A stretch of DNA of 64,000 nucleotides, from the NCBI GenBank assembly GCA_901538445.1, contig LR594584.1:310001-374000 (forward strand). Direction: 5' to 3'. Below the pieces are notes generated by a model, which had not been told where the DNA came from, searched no databases, and worked only from the letters and a program-made list of their open reading frames with translations. The stretch's first letter is position 1, and every line of letters begins with the position of its first letter. The position numbers and the translations under genes are program-made. This document shows positions 1 to 7,742 of the stretch, piece by piece. Source of the stretch: Gemmataceae bacterium. GTDB lineage: Bacteria > Planctomycetota > Planctomycetia > Gemmatales > Gemmataceae.

Positions 1-2303
1 TTGCCCGCGAGCACCTGGTCGATGCGGTACTTGAACGCCTTGAACAGGAACCCCTGGGTGACCGCCGACACCACGGCGTCGAAGTTCTTCGTGTCCTGCC
101 ACGACGCCGGGACCGGCTTCTCCATCTCCTTGCGGGCGTCCTCGACGAGCCGCTTCGCCTGCGTGCCCTCCTGGAGTTTGGCGAGCGCGAACGCGAACAG
201 CAGGTCCACGTATGGCAAGTTGACCGGGATGTGCTCGGTCCACTTGCGGACGGCGGCGTGCAGCTCCATCGCCTTGTCGCGGACCACGCGCATCCGCTCC
301 GAGTCCTTGTGCCCGGCGAACCGGAGAAAGCTCGGCAGGTCCTTCTCGGCGGTGAGCCCCTGTTCGAGGAGCCGCTGGAGCACGCGGTCGCGGACGCGGG
401 CGAGCCCGAGGACGTCGGCCCCGGTGAGCTGCGCCAGCCGGTAGCCGGCGAGCCACACGGCGCGGACCGGGAGCGCCTGCTCGAACCGCTCCAGGTACGC
501 CTGCACCGCGGGGAGGCGCGCCGCGAGCCACGCGGGGACCGGGTTCTGCGACGCGAGCCAGAGGAATCCGGCGACAACCGCCCGCGTGTCCTCCTGTCCC
601 GGTGCGGAGTTCGCGAGCCGCTTGTCGAACTCCTCGGCCTTGATGGTGCCGCCGCTCGCCGCGAGTTCGCTCCGCACCCACCCGCCGATCCACTCGGGCG
701 GCAGCGGGTCGGCGTCCCACATCGCGTTGAGCCAGCACACGGCCGCCTCGGTCTTGTCCTGCATCCCGGTGCTGGCGGCCGCGAGCTCCGGCCACAGCGC
801 GACGCGGTCCGGGTTGTCGAGGCCGCCCTCGAACTCCAGGAACTGCTTCTCCAGCTCCTCGCGGCGGATCTTCCACTCGCTCGGCGGCTTGGCGACTTCC
901 GGAGCCGGAAGGAACTCCGCGGTCGCGCCGCGGCCCGGTGCGGCCTTGCCCTTCCCGGTGGTCTTGGGCTGCGGCAGGTTCGACCGCGGCCCGCGGGCCT
1001 CGTCGTCGTCCTTCGCCTTCGGGTCCTTCTCGGGCTTGTCGGGCTTCTTCGGGCCGCCGGTGTCCTTGCAGATGAAGTGGTCGAAGTCGAACCGGGTCGC
1101 CTCGATCCACGCCGCGAGCGGGGCCTGCTCGGCCTCGATGACGTAATCGACCCAGTCCTCGAGCGGGCGGAACGCGCCGTCCGGCACGCTCTCGGGCGTG
1201 AACGCGCCGTCGGCCCCGGGGTACAGCCACACGACCTGGTCGGCGTCGTCGGCAAGCAGCCGGCGGACCGCGTCGCGGCGCAGGGTCGGGTGCAGCCGCT
1301 TGCCGGCCGGGACGAACAGGTTCGGGAGCTTCCAGAACGGCTTGAACGCGAGCGCGTTCTCGAGCGGCAGCACCGGCGGCGCGAGCTTCGACGGCCGCGT
1401 GCGGAGCACCACCGTGCGCACGCCCTGCGGGTCGGTGGCGACCGCGAACATGAGCCGCTGCGTGAGCCGGTCGTCGGAGTCGCGGACGAGCACGTCGAGT
1501 TGCTCGATCGCGTTGTCGCGGAGCACCCAGAGTTCCGGCACGTCGGCGGCGTTCCCGGCGGTGAGCCGCATCGGCACCGCCATCTTCTTCGGGGCCTTGG
1601 CCTCGGTCCACGCGACCGGCGACGCCGGCAACTTGAACTGGAGGATGTCGTACACGTCCTGGAACGCGGCCTCGTCCAGGTACGCCCACTCGCGCGGCGC
1701 GCGGACCAGCACGAGTTGCCGCTCCGGGGCGCGGATCTGGGTCGCGAGCGGGTGCGTGTACCCGAGTTCGACCCACACCCGCGGGGCGCGTTCGAGGTAC
1801 GCCCGCACGGTGCCCTTGGTGCCCGACGCGGTGCTGTCCATCGCCCGGAGGAGGGTGTAGTACGGCGGCCCGATCACGCGGAGCAGCACCCGCTTCGTCT
1901 CGGCGTCGCCGGGGGCCGCGAACCACCGGAACCCCTGGCGGTCGTTGCCGAGCCGGAGCATTTCGGTGACCAGCGTCGGGAGGTCGTCGGCGTCGGACAG
2001 TTCGAACAGTACCGGGGCCTGGTTCGAGACGTTCGGGGTGCCGCTCTCGCGCGCGACCGGCAGCACCTGCGGCCAACACGTCACGTCCTCGGGCGCATCC
2101 GTGGCGTGCCGCTTCGACCCCTTCACCCCGATCTTGTCGAGGTTCTTGGTGACCGTCTTGTTGAGGGCCGCGGTCGGTTCGAGGTAGATCTTCCCCTGGT
2201 CGTCGAACGTGACCGCGGCCGGCGCGAGGGTGACGTCGGCGGGCACGACGCTGCTCGTCAGCGCGAGCCGCAGGGTGTCGAGGTTCGGGAACAGCAGGAT
2301 CAT
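1..2303 (-). CDS. Large uncharacterised protein of an FtsH cluster, C-terminus beyond left edge
   Basis: Reading the minus strand from the ATG at 2303 gives an open frame to the window edge, at least 767 residues with no stop. It begins MILLFPNLDTLRLALTSS. There is no signal peptide or membrane segment. Around residues 430-460 lies a charged Lys/Asp/Pro linker (KDDDEARGPRSNLPQPK), which splits the protein into two globular halves; the second half is helical and Trp-rich. I do not recognise a catalytic motif. It is the last visible gene of the minus-strand unit that includes the FtsH-like protease, so it is probably one of the large accessory proteins (often called domain X) of FtsH-vWA-MoxR ternary systems; that placement is inference from context. 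The start has no clear ribosome binding site because a palindromic repeat (2328-2441) ends just upstream. Confidence 0.75.
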   Translation of the reverse strand, partial: MILLFPNLDTLRLALTSSVVPADVTLAPAAVTFDDQGKIYLEPTAALNKTVTKNLDKIGVKGSKRHATDAPEDVTCWPQVLPVARESGTPNVSNQAPVLFELSDADDLPTLVTEMLRLGNDRQGFRWFAAPGDAETKRVLLRVIGPPYYTLLRAMDSTASGTKGTVRAYLERAPRVWVELGYTHPLATQIRAPERQLVLVRAPREWAYLDEAAFQDVYDILQFKLPASPVAWTEAKAPKKMAVPMRLTAGNAADVPELWVLRDNAIEQLDVLVRDSDDRLTQRLMFAVATDPQGVRTVVLRTRPSKLAPPVLPLENALAFKPFWKLPNLFVPAGKRLHPTLRRDAVRRLLADDADQVVWLYPGADGAFTPESVPDGAFRPLEDWVDYVIEAEQAPLAAWIEATRFDFDHFICKDTGGPKKPDKPEKDPKAKDDDEARGPRSNLPQPKTTGKGKAAPGRGATAEFLPAPEVAKPPSEWKIRREELEKQFLEFEGGLDNPDRVALWPELAAASTGMQDKTEAAVCWLNAMWDADPLPPEWIGGWVRSELAASGGTIKAEEFDKRLANSAPGQEDTRAVVAGFLWLASQNPVPAWLAARLPAVQAYLERFEQALPVRAVWLAGYRLAQLTGADVLGLARVRDRVLQRLLEQGLTAEKDLPSFLRFAGHKDSERMRVVRDKAMELHAAVRKWTEHIPVNLPYVDLLFAFALAKLQEGTQAKRLVEDARKEMEKPVPASWQDTKNFDAVVSAVTQGFLFKAFKYRIDQVLAG

Positions 2304-2327
2304 GGAGGGGAACCAGAGGAAGAGATC

Positions 2328-2441
2328 GATCCACAGATTACACAGAGGACACAGCGTTCGAGACAGGGGACCGAAGCCCAGCGGCCCGGTCCTCAACTGA
2401 TCTCTGACTCCTGTCCTCTGATCTCTGGCAACCTGTGGATC
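2328..2441. repeat. Palindromic repeat, GATCCACAG family, copy 1
   Basis: A 114-bp element starts GATCCACAG and ends CTGTGGATC. Its inner segments also pair imperfectly, with CAGAGGACA facing TGTCCTCTG. It fills the spacer between the 89-aa gene and the large partial gene. Other copies of the same outer arms lie at 9961-10104 and 15844-15963. The CAGAGGACAGAGATC-like interior is shared with the element at 33295-33417. Confidence 0.85.
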
Positions 2442-2462
2442 ATGTCTTGTTTCGGTGGGGCG

Positions 2463-2732
2463 TCAGCCCTTGTTGGTCTGCTTCTGCTTCTGCTTCTGCG
2501 GCTCGTTGGGGGTGGTCGTCGGCTCGCTCGGCTGCTTCTCGCTCTCGCGCTCGATGATGAGCTCGCCCATGTCCTCGGGCTTGATCCCCTTGCCGATGAG
2601 CTTCTCGACGAGCGCGCGGTGCATCTGCTCGTGCTCCATTGGCAGCGCGTCGGGCTCGGAGTCGAGCTTGATGATGATGTTCTGCTTGCCGGTGTTCGGG
2701 TCCCGGCGGAGCATGATGATCACTTCGGCCAT
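2463..2732 (-). CDS. Small FtsH-cluster peptide (89 aa)
   Basis: This 89-residue protein starts MAEVIIMLRRDPNTGKQNII. The first 65 residues look like a compact alpha/beta fold (beta-strand, turn with NTGK, beta-strand, then helix HEQMHRALVEKLIGKGI). The last 25 residues are a Pro/Gln/Lys tail. It has no signal peptide and no cysteines. It sits 94 bp downstream of the FtsH-like gene on the same strand. Small proteins of this kind are recurrent partners in FtsH ternary systems as I remember them, and adaptor or substrate roles are possible, but nothing in the sequence proves either. Confidence 0.7.
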   Translation of the reverse strand: MAEVIIMLRRDPNTGKQNIIIKLDSEPDALPMEHEQMHRALVEKLIGKGIKPEDMGELIIERESEKQPSEPTTTPNEPQKQKQKQTNKG

Positions 2733-2760
2733 GTCGCTGCGCTCTCGTATGTGGTTCGGG

Positions 2761-2822
2761 GCGAGCCGGGAGCGCGAGCGACCGGAGCAACGTTGCTCCG
2801 GTCGCTCACGCTCCCGGCTCGC
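2761..2822. repeat. 62-bp near-perfect palindrome
   Basis: The arms at 2761-2791 and 2792-2822 are reverse complements apart from one position, with essentially no loop. It lies between the stop of the FtsH-like gene (2827) and the 89-aa gene, so in mRNA it would form a very stable hairpin five bases after the protease stop codon. It may trim expression of the downstream genes or protect mRNA ends. The sequence differs from the other repeat families here. Confidence 0.85.
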
Positions 2823-2826
2823 CGAG

Positions 2827-5058
2827 TCAGTCTTCTTTCTTCTTCGCGGCCGGCTTCTTCTCGGCCTTCTCGTCGGCGGGCGCGGTGGTGGTGCCGGCCC
2901 CGGCCGCGAGCTTCACCTCCGGCCCCGGCGCGCCGACGTCCTTCGGGTAACGCGCGCGCAGGTCCTCGATGATTTCCTTGGTGCGGTCGCCCTCGATGGT
3001 CTTCTTCTCCATCAACTCGTCGCGGATCGCGATGAGGTCGGCCTTGTGCTTCGCGAGGATGCCGGCGGCGCGGGCCTGCGCCTCGACGATGATCGTGTTC
3101 ACCTGCCGGTCGATCGCCTCGGCCATCGACCCGGACAGTACCGCCCGGTGCCCCTTCTCGTCCCGGAAGGACCGCAGCGGGGCCGCGAGGTTCGACATGC
3201 CGCACACCTCGACGATCATCTCGGCGATGTCGGTCGCGCGGAACAGGTCCGAGCCGGGGTGGCCCATGCCGCTCGCGCCGGTGGACACGTCCTCGGTCAG
3301 CAGGCGTTCCGCCTCGATGCCGCCGTACAGCACCGCGAGGATGTCGTGCATCTCGTTGCGGCTCATCCCGATCCGCTTCTTCTCGTGCTTGAACTGCGTG
3401 AAGAACGGGGCCCACGGCATGTCGCTCTGGATCGTCACCTTCTCGGGCGGCGCGTGGTGCGGGCAGAAGATCGACACGAGGAAGTGCCCGGCCTCGTGCG
3501 TCGCCACGACCGGCAGGTCCTTCTCGTGCAACTCGACCTTCTCGTCGAACTCGGTGATCGCCTTCTCGATGAGCTTGGGCGTCGTCTCGCCGGTGACGTT
3601 TTCGCGCATCCGCAGCCGGGCGACGGCGCGGCACAGGGCGTTCAGGTGGTCGCCGCTGAACGCGGTGCCGGTCGGGGTCATGTACCGGTTGCCGGTGCGG
3701 TTGATCGCGTACTCCATCGCCTCGGGGGTGAACTGGAGCTTCATCTTCTTGTTGTAGATCTCGAAGATGGCGCGGCGGTCGTCGTCGTCCGGGTACGGGA
3801 TGTGGATGTGGAACTCGAACCGGCCGGGCCGCAGCAGGGCGGGGTCGAGCGACTCCACGAAGTTGGTGGTGCCGACGATGAACACGAGTTCGTCCTTGTG
3901 GAACCCGTCCATCTCGGTCAGCAACTGGTTGACCATCGAGTGCTCAACGCCGCTGCCGGTGTACGTCCCGCGGGCGGTCGCGAACGAGTCGATCTCGTCG
4001 AACACGATGATCGACGGCGCGGACTGCCGCGCCTTATGAAAGATCTGACGAAGATTTTCCTCGCTCTCCCCGACCCACTTCGACTTCAGCTCCGGGCCGC
4101 TCACGATGGTAATGGCCGCGCCGATGCTCGCGGCGATGGCCTTGGCGAAGTACGTCTTCCCGGTGCCGGGCGGCCCCCAGAAGATCATCCCGCGGGGGAT
4201 CAGCTCTTCGAGCCGCGTCACCTCTTCGGGATCGGTCGCCTTGTCGCGCTTCTGGAGCGTGTCGAGGATCTCGGCCCGGAGCTTCGACTTCACCTTCGCG
4301 TACCCGCCGATGTCCTTCTCCAGATCAACGGTCGGGATCTCCATGTGCCCGTTGAGCGTCGCCTGCCGCACCTGGGCGTACGCGCGCTTCGGGTCGGCCG
4401 GGTAGTCCTCGCCTTCCAGGGTGGACAGCAGCCGGCGCAACCGGACGGCGTTCACGCCCGAGACGTACTTGTAGAGCTGCCACGGGGCGAAGTCGCGGCC
4501 GAACTTGCGGCTCTCCGACTGCGTGACGAGCTGCCGCAGCTTGTTCCGGGCCGTGCCGAGGATGTTCGTGTAACACGGGAACAGGTTCTCGATCACCTTC
4601 GGCAGCGGGAACGACGGGTCCTTGAACCCGAGCCACACGAGTTCGGGGTTCTCGTACAGCAGCGGGATCACCTCGCGCGCCTCGCCGGTGAGCCCGCCCT
4701 GGCTGGTGGTGAGCAGGTCGAGGTGCGGGAGCACGACGACGCGGCGCTCGACGGCCCCGCGGACCGCGTCGCGGAGCTGCGCGATCATGGTGCCGATCAG
4801 GCCCATCGGCACCGCGCCCTGCTGCGGGTCGCGCTGGCGGCCGTCGAGGTAGATGCACTGGAGCTTCGCCTCGCGGAGCCGGTTCCGCACGTTCAGGAAC
4901 AGATATGGGGCGAGTTCCTTGTCGCACTCGACGAGCACGGGCAGCCCGCGGACGAGCTTGCTGGCGATGTCGGCGAGTTCCTGCGAGTACGCGGCCTCGA
5001 CCGCCTGCTCCACGGTCAGCGACTTGGCCAGCTCTTTTTCGGTGACGGTGATGCTCAT
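2827..5058 (-). CDS. Soluble FtsH-like AAA+ zinc metalloprotease
   Basis: This 743-residue ATP-dependent protease would unfold substrates with the AAA+ ring and cut them in the M41 peptidase domain. Visible motifs are Walker A GPPGTGKT (295-302), Walker B IIVFDEID (350-357), the second region of homology ending LRPGRF (409-414), the zinc site HEAGH (521-525) and the third ligand Asp in GSDLF (near 604). Unlike housekeeping FtsH it has no transmembrane helices. Its first 230 residues form a separate domain with a Walker-B-like strand VVVLPHLDLL (107-116) but no P-loop, resembling an inactive NTPase. The tail is Lys/Ala/Glu-rich. I chose the ATG at 5058; the open frame extends upstream only through a palindromic repeat. 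It is the core of the minus-strand cluster with two unknown proteins, a radical SAM protein and a small peptide. Confidence 0.93.
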   Translation of the reverse strand: MSITVTEKELAKSLTVEQAVEAAYSQELADIASKLVRGLPVLVECDKELAPYLFLNVRNRLREAKLQCIYLDGRQRDPQQGAVPMGLIGTMIAQLRDAVRGAVERRVVVLPHLDLLTTSQGGLTGEAREVIPLLYENPELVWLGFKDPSFPLPKVIENLFPCYTNILGTARNKLRQLVTQSESRKFGRDFAPWQLYKYVSGVNAVRLRRLLSTLEGEDYPADPKRAYAQVRQATLNGHMEIPTVDLEKDIGGYAKVKSKLRAEILDTLQKRDKATDPEEVTRLEELIPRGMIFWGPPGTGKTYFAKAIAASIGAAITIVSGPELKSKWVGESEENLRQIFHKARQSAPSIIVFDEIDSFATARGTYTGSGVEHSMVNQLLTEMDGFHKDELVFIVGTTNFVESLDPALLRPGRFEFHIHIPYPDDDDRRAIFEIYNKKMKLQFTPEAMEYAINRTGNRYMTPTGTAFSGDHLNALCRAVARLRMRENVTGETTPKLIEKAITEFDEKVELHEKDLPVVATHEAGHFLVSIFCPHHAPPEKVTIQSDMPWAPFFTQFKHEKKRIGMSRNEMHDILAVLYGGIEAERLLTEDVSTGASGMGHPGSDLFRATDIAEMIVEVCGMSNLAAPLRSFRDEKGHRAVLSGSMAEAIDRQVNTIIVEAQARAAGILAKHKADLIAIRDELMEKKTIEGDRTKEIIEDLRARYPKDVGAPGPEVKLAAGAGTTTAPADEKAEKKPAAKKKED

Positions 5059-5064
5059 GGCGTA

Positions 5065-5163
5065 GTGGTCAGTGGATAGTGGGCAGTGGACAGGGAAGAC
5101 CAGGACTCGATCAGCGGGCGGTGTTGTGGCTTTGCTGCCCACTGTCCACTGCCCACCGACCAC
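5065..5163. repeat. Palindromic repeat, CAGTGGACAG family, copy 1
   Basis: Imperfect inverted repeat of about 29-bp arms (5065-5093 and 5135-5163) built from CAGTGG/CCACTG words around a roughly 41-bp centre. It fills the 107-bp spacer between the stop at 5166 and the protease start at 5058, leaving no obvious Shine-Dalgarno sequence. A related copy lies at 5744-5872. Confidence 0.85.
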
Positions 5164-5165
5164 TC

Positions 5166-5738
5166 TCAGACTTCGACCTTGATCGTCAGCGACCCGCTCT
5201 CGGCGTCCTCGCTGATCTCCTTCACGGTGCCCATCTGCTGGGCCTTCTGCTTGAGCGCGTCGCGGGTCACCTGGTTGACGACTTCGCTGATCTCGGGCTG
5301 GAGGTCGCTCAGGTGCTTCTCGAGTTGCTCGGTCGCCTTGCCCTGGAGCCGCGACTGCTCCTGCTCGAACTTCTTGTCGAGGTCGGTCTTGAGCTGGTCC
5401 TTGACGCGGTCGCGGAGGCTCTTCTCGCTCGGGCCGACGTCGTTGAACCCGGTGGCCTCGCGCTTGGCCTCCTGGCTCACCGTCTCCTCGGTCTCGGCCT
5501 TCACCGTGACCTCGCCGGAGCACGGGTCGACCTTCACGGTGAGTTCACCGTCCTTGCGGAGCATGGTGCCATCGCCCTGCTCCTCGAACCCGCGCTTCTT
5601 GAGTTCCTCCTTCAACAGCGTGGCCATGTCCTCGGGCGGGAGGATCTCGAGGATCTCGAGCTGCGTGCAGATCTCGTCCCCCGCCTTGAGGTGGCGGGTG
5701 TCCGATTCCTTCACGGTGATGCGGTACGCGCGGCTCAT
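5166..5738 (-). CDS. Uncharacterised FtsH-cluster protein (190 aa)
   Basis: The protein starts MSRAYRITVKESDTRHLKAG and is 190 residues long, charged and soluble. The N-terminal part is alpha/beta, with a helix ILPPEDMATLLKEELKKRGF. A middle beta segment (GELTVKVDPCSGEVTVKAET) follows. From about residue 100 it is a long Glu/Lys/Gln-rich helix typical of a coiled coil, and it ends with a beta strand SLTIKVEV. No enzyme motif is visible. The frame stays open upstream of the ATG at 5738, but that part encodes a palindromic repeat, so 5738 is the better start. It lies between the FtsH-like protease and another unknown protein on the same strand, so it is likely a subunit or substrate adaptor of that system. 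Confidence 0.8.
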   Translation of the reverse strand: MSRAYRITVKESDTRHLKAGDEICTQLEILEILPPEDMATLLKEELKKRGFEEQGDGTMLRKDGELTVKVDPCSGEVTVKAETEETVSQEAKREATGFNDVGPSEKSLRDRVKDQLKTDLDKKFEQEQSRLQGKATEQLEKHLSDLQPEISEVVNQVTRDALKQKAQQMGTVKEISEDAESGSLTIKVEV

Positions 5739-5743
5739 GAAAA

Positions 5744-5872
5744 GTTCCCAGTGGGGAGTGGGCAGTGGACAGTAGAAATCACAGAACACGAACCGGGCAT
5801 CAACCGGGGCTGTCGGCCGGGGCTTCCGGGCTCTGCTGCCCACCGCCGGTTGCCGACTGACCACTGTTCACA
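5744..5872. repeat. Palindromic repeat, CAGTGGACAG family, copy 2
   Basis: Related to the element at 5065-5163: AGTGGGCAGTGGACAG on the left faces CTGCTGCCCACCG...ACTGACCACTG on the right, around a GC-rich centre. Unlike copy 1 it runs into a gene. The last 25 or so codons and the stop codon (5800) of the upstream protein are encoded by the repeat. Confidence 0.8.
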
Positions 5873-6972
5873 GGCCCGCGGAGCGGCTCGAGCATCTCGA
5901 CGGCCGCGTGGGCGCGGGCGGCGGTGCGGGTGCCGCTCGCGGCCTCCCAGTCGGCCTTCCACATCTGGCTCGCCTGGTACCCCTCGTCGAAGTACCCGAC
6001 GTTGAGCGCCTCGCGCTGCCAGACCTCCAGCACCTCCATCTGCCGCGGCACGGCGAGGGCGGCGCGCTGGGTGTCGAGGCGGTCCGCGAGGCGGGGCGGG
6101 CCGCTGCCCTGGAGCCCGCCGGTCCAGAACACCGGCGTGAGTTCGCTCGTGAACAGCGCCGCGTTCGTCTTCAGCACGAAGCGAGCGAGGTCCGTGCGCT
6201 TCGCGGCGTGCGCGGCCTTCAGGAACGCTTGCAACGCGGCGAACTCGGCCCGACCCTGCTGCCGCATCCGCTTCCAGTCGCCGATCTGCCCCTTCATCCG
6301 CTCGGACCGGACCCACCGGTGCGTCAGGTGCGGTTGGAGGCACTCCAGGATCACGGCCCGCTGCCCCTCGAACAGCGGGGCGAAGTCCGGCGGGGTCGCG
6401 TCGTCGCCGTCGATCATGTCACCCGGACACGTGACCCAGCACAGCGGGTTCGTGCGGAACGCGTCCTTGCGGCGTAACGCATTGAGCAGGTCCGGGTCGG
6501 CGCGGGTCGCGTCGAACGCGAGCCAGAAGAAGAACTCGTCGGCCGGGGTGAGCCCCTTCGGGGCCGCGTCCCACGGGGCCTTGGTGTCGTTCACCTTCTC
6601 GGCGGTGGCCCACTGGAGGAACTCCAGCACCGGCCGCGAGAACGTGAGGCTCCGCTCGTCGAGCGGCACGCGGTCCCACACGCGGCCCTGGACCGGGTTC
6701 CCCTCGCGGAGGTACTTGTCGTTCCGCCACGCCCCCTGCTTTACGAGGAACAGCACGCACGCCTTCGCGAGCGTGTCCTTCACCAGATCAACGGCCCCGG
6801 CGCTGAGGCACTCGGGGCGGGTGACGGTGGCCCGAACGAGTTGCATCCCCTGGTCCGCGGGGAAGTGCCCGACCATGAACCGCAGGATGCGGAGGAGGTT
6901 GAACTCGAACTTGGAGACCTGCCGGGGGCCGTCGGGCTCGGGTGGTCGCGGCGGTGCGGCGGCACGGGTCAT
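5800..6972 (-). CDS. Uncharacterised FtsH-cluster protein (390 aa)
   Basis: A soluble, mostly helical, Trp- and Arg-rich protein without a recognised enzyme motif. Recognisable stretches are KFEFNLLRILRFMVGHF near the N-terminus, ADEFFFWLAFDATRADPDLL in the middle and MEVLEVWQREALNVGYFDEG near the C-terminus. The ATG at 6972 overlaps the stop of the radical SAM gene by 4 bases (ATGA), which implies translational coupling and fixes the start; the frame is open further upstream only because it shadows that gene. The last 25 residues (Gly/Ser/Pro/Gln-rich) come from a palindromic repeat, so the original C-terminus was probably replaced by repeat insertion. Partnership with the radical SAM enzyme and the protease is inferred from position. 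Confidence 0.8.
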   Translation of the reverse strand: MTRAAAPPRPPEPDGPRQVSKFEFNLLRILRFMVGHFPADQGMQLVRATVTRPECLSAGAVDLVKDTLAKACVLFLVKQGAWRNDKYLREGNPVQGRVWDRVPLDERSLTFSRPVLEFLQWATAEKVNDTKAPWDAAPKGLTPADEFFFWLAFDATRADPDLLNALRRKDAFRTNPLCWVTCPGDMIDGDDATPPDFAPLFEGQRAVILECLQPHLTHRWVRSERMKGQIGDWKRMRQQGRAEFAALQAFLKAAHAAKRTDLARFVLKTNAALFTSELTPVFWTGGLQGSGPPRLADRLDTQRAALAVPRQMEVLEVWQREALNVGYFDEGYQASQMWKADWEAASGTRTAARAHAAVEMLEPLRGPVNSGQSATGGGQQSPEAPADSPG

Positions 6973-7622
6973 TTCGCGTCGGTCCCCAGCGATTCGGGCG
7001 TCGGAGCCGGGTTCGTGACCGGCAGCGGCTTCTTGCGCGTCCAACCCTTCCACAAGCCTACAGCATCCTTCGCCGGAAAGCCATTCACGGTGATCTCGCG
7101 GCCGACCACGCGGATCTCGAGCGTGTTCCGCTTCCGCCACTGCCCGTCGAGCCGGTACCGGTCGGTGAGGAAGTGGACCCGCTGGTTGGTCGAGCCAATC
7201 CAGCGCCGCTCCGTGTCCGGCTGGTCGCGGTCGTAAGGGCCGTCCACGAGGATGTCGCTCAGCGCGATCAGCGCGGCGATCTCGGGCTCGGGCCGCGTTC
7301 GTAACTCTTCCAGCAAGAACCCGCTGAACGTCATCACCGACAGGCCGAGCGCCTTCGCGCCCTCCGCGAGCGCCACTGCACCGGCCGCGTGCGCGAACGG
7401 CTCGCCGCCGAGCAGCGTGAGACCCTCGATGCCGCTCTCGTCGCGGGTCCGCTGCATCCAGCCGATCAACTCGTCGGCCGTTTTGGTCTCGCCACCCCGA
7501 AACGGGATGAACTCGGGGTTGCAGCACCCGGGGCACCGCAGCGGGCACCCCTGGAACCACACCGCGAACCGCTTCCCGGGCCCCTCGGCCTCGGTACACG
7601 GCACGACCTGGGCGATCTGCAT
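6969..7622 (-). CDS. Radical SAM activating-enzyme-like protein
   Basis: A 217-residue radical SAM protein resembling anaerobic ribonucleotide reductase activases (NrdG type). The cluster-binding motif is CPLRCPGC (CX3CX2C) near residue 30, preceded by FAVWFQGC. A SAM-binding GGEP motif follows in LTLLGGEPFAHA. A strand with DILVDGPYD completes the short barrel. A glycyl-radical reductase partner is not present nearby; instead the gene overlaps by 4 bases an uncharacterised gene of the FtsH cluster. It may therefore modify a component of that system. The ATG at 7622 is chosen because upstream sequence belongs to a palindromic repeat. The substrate cannot be predicted. Confidence 0.85.
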   Translation of the reverse strand: MQIAQVVPCTEAEGPGKRFAVWFQGCPLRCPGCCNPEFIPFRGGETKTADELIGWMQRTRDESGIEGLTLLGGEPFAHAAGAVALAEGAKALGLSVMTFSGFLLEELRTRPEPEIAALIALSDILVDGPYDRDQPDTERRWIGSTNQRVHFLTDRYRLDGQWRKRNTLEIRVVGREITVNGFPAKDAVGLWKGWTRKKPLPVTNPAPTPESLGTDAK

Positions 7623-7626
7623 CACA

Positions 7627-7730
7627 CGTTTCGCGTTTGACGTTTCGCGTTCCACGTTGAAAACCCTTGGCCGCTCGGCACGCGCCAAGTCGTCTTCGAA
7701 CGTGCAACGTGAAACGTTAAACGCGAAACG
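7627..7730. repeat. Palindromic repeat, AACGCGAAACG family, copy 1
   Basis: Arms of about 37 bp (7627-7665 and 7692-7730) are imperfect reverse complements built from CGTTTCGCGTT and AACGCGAAACG words. The element occupies nearly all of the 120-bp spacer between rtcA and the radical SAM gene. Related elements are at 63416-63499 and, inside a coding region, at 51344-51499. Confidence 0.85.
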
Positions 7731-7742
7731 ACTCGGAAACCA

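Noticed and set aside
231-2972. Long plus-strand open frame (913 codons)
   Set aside because: Arg/Leu/Gly/Val-rich with no family resemblance. It is the complement-strand shadow of the large partial gene and of the 89-aa gene, caused by high third-position GC.
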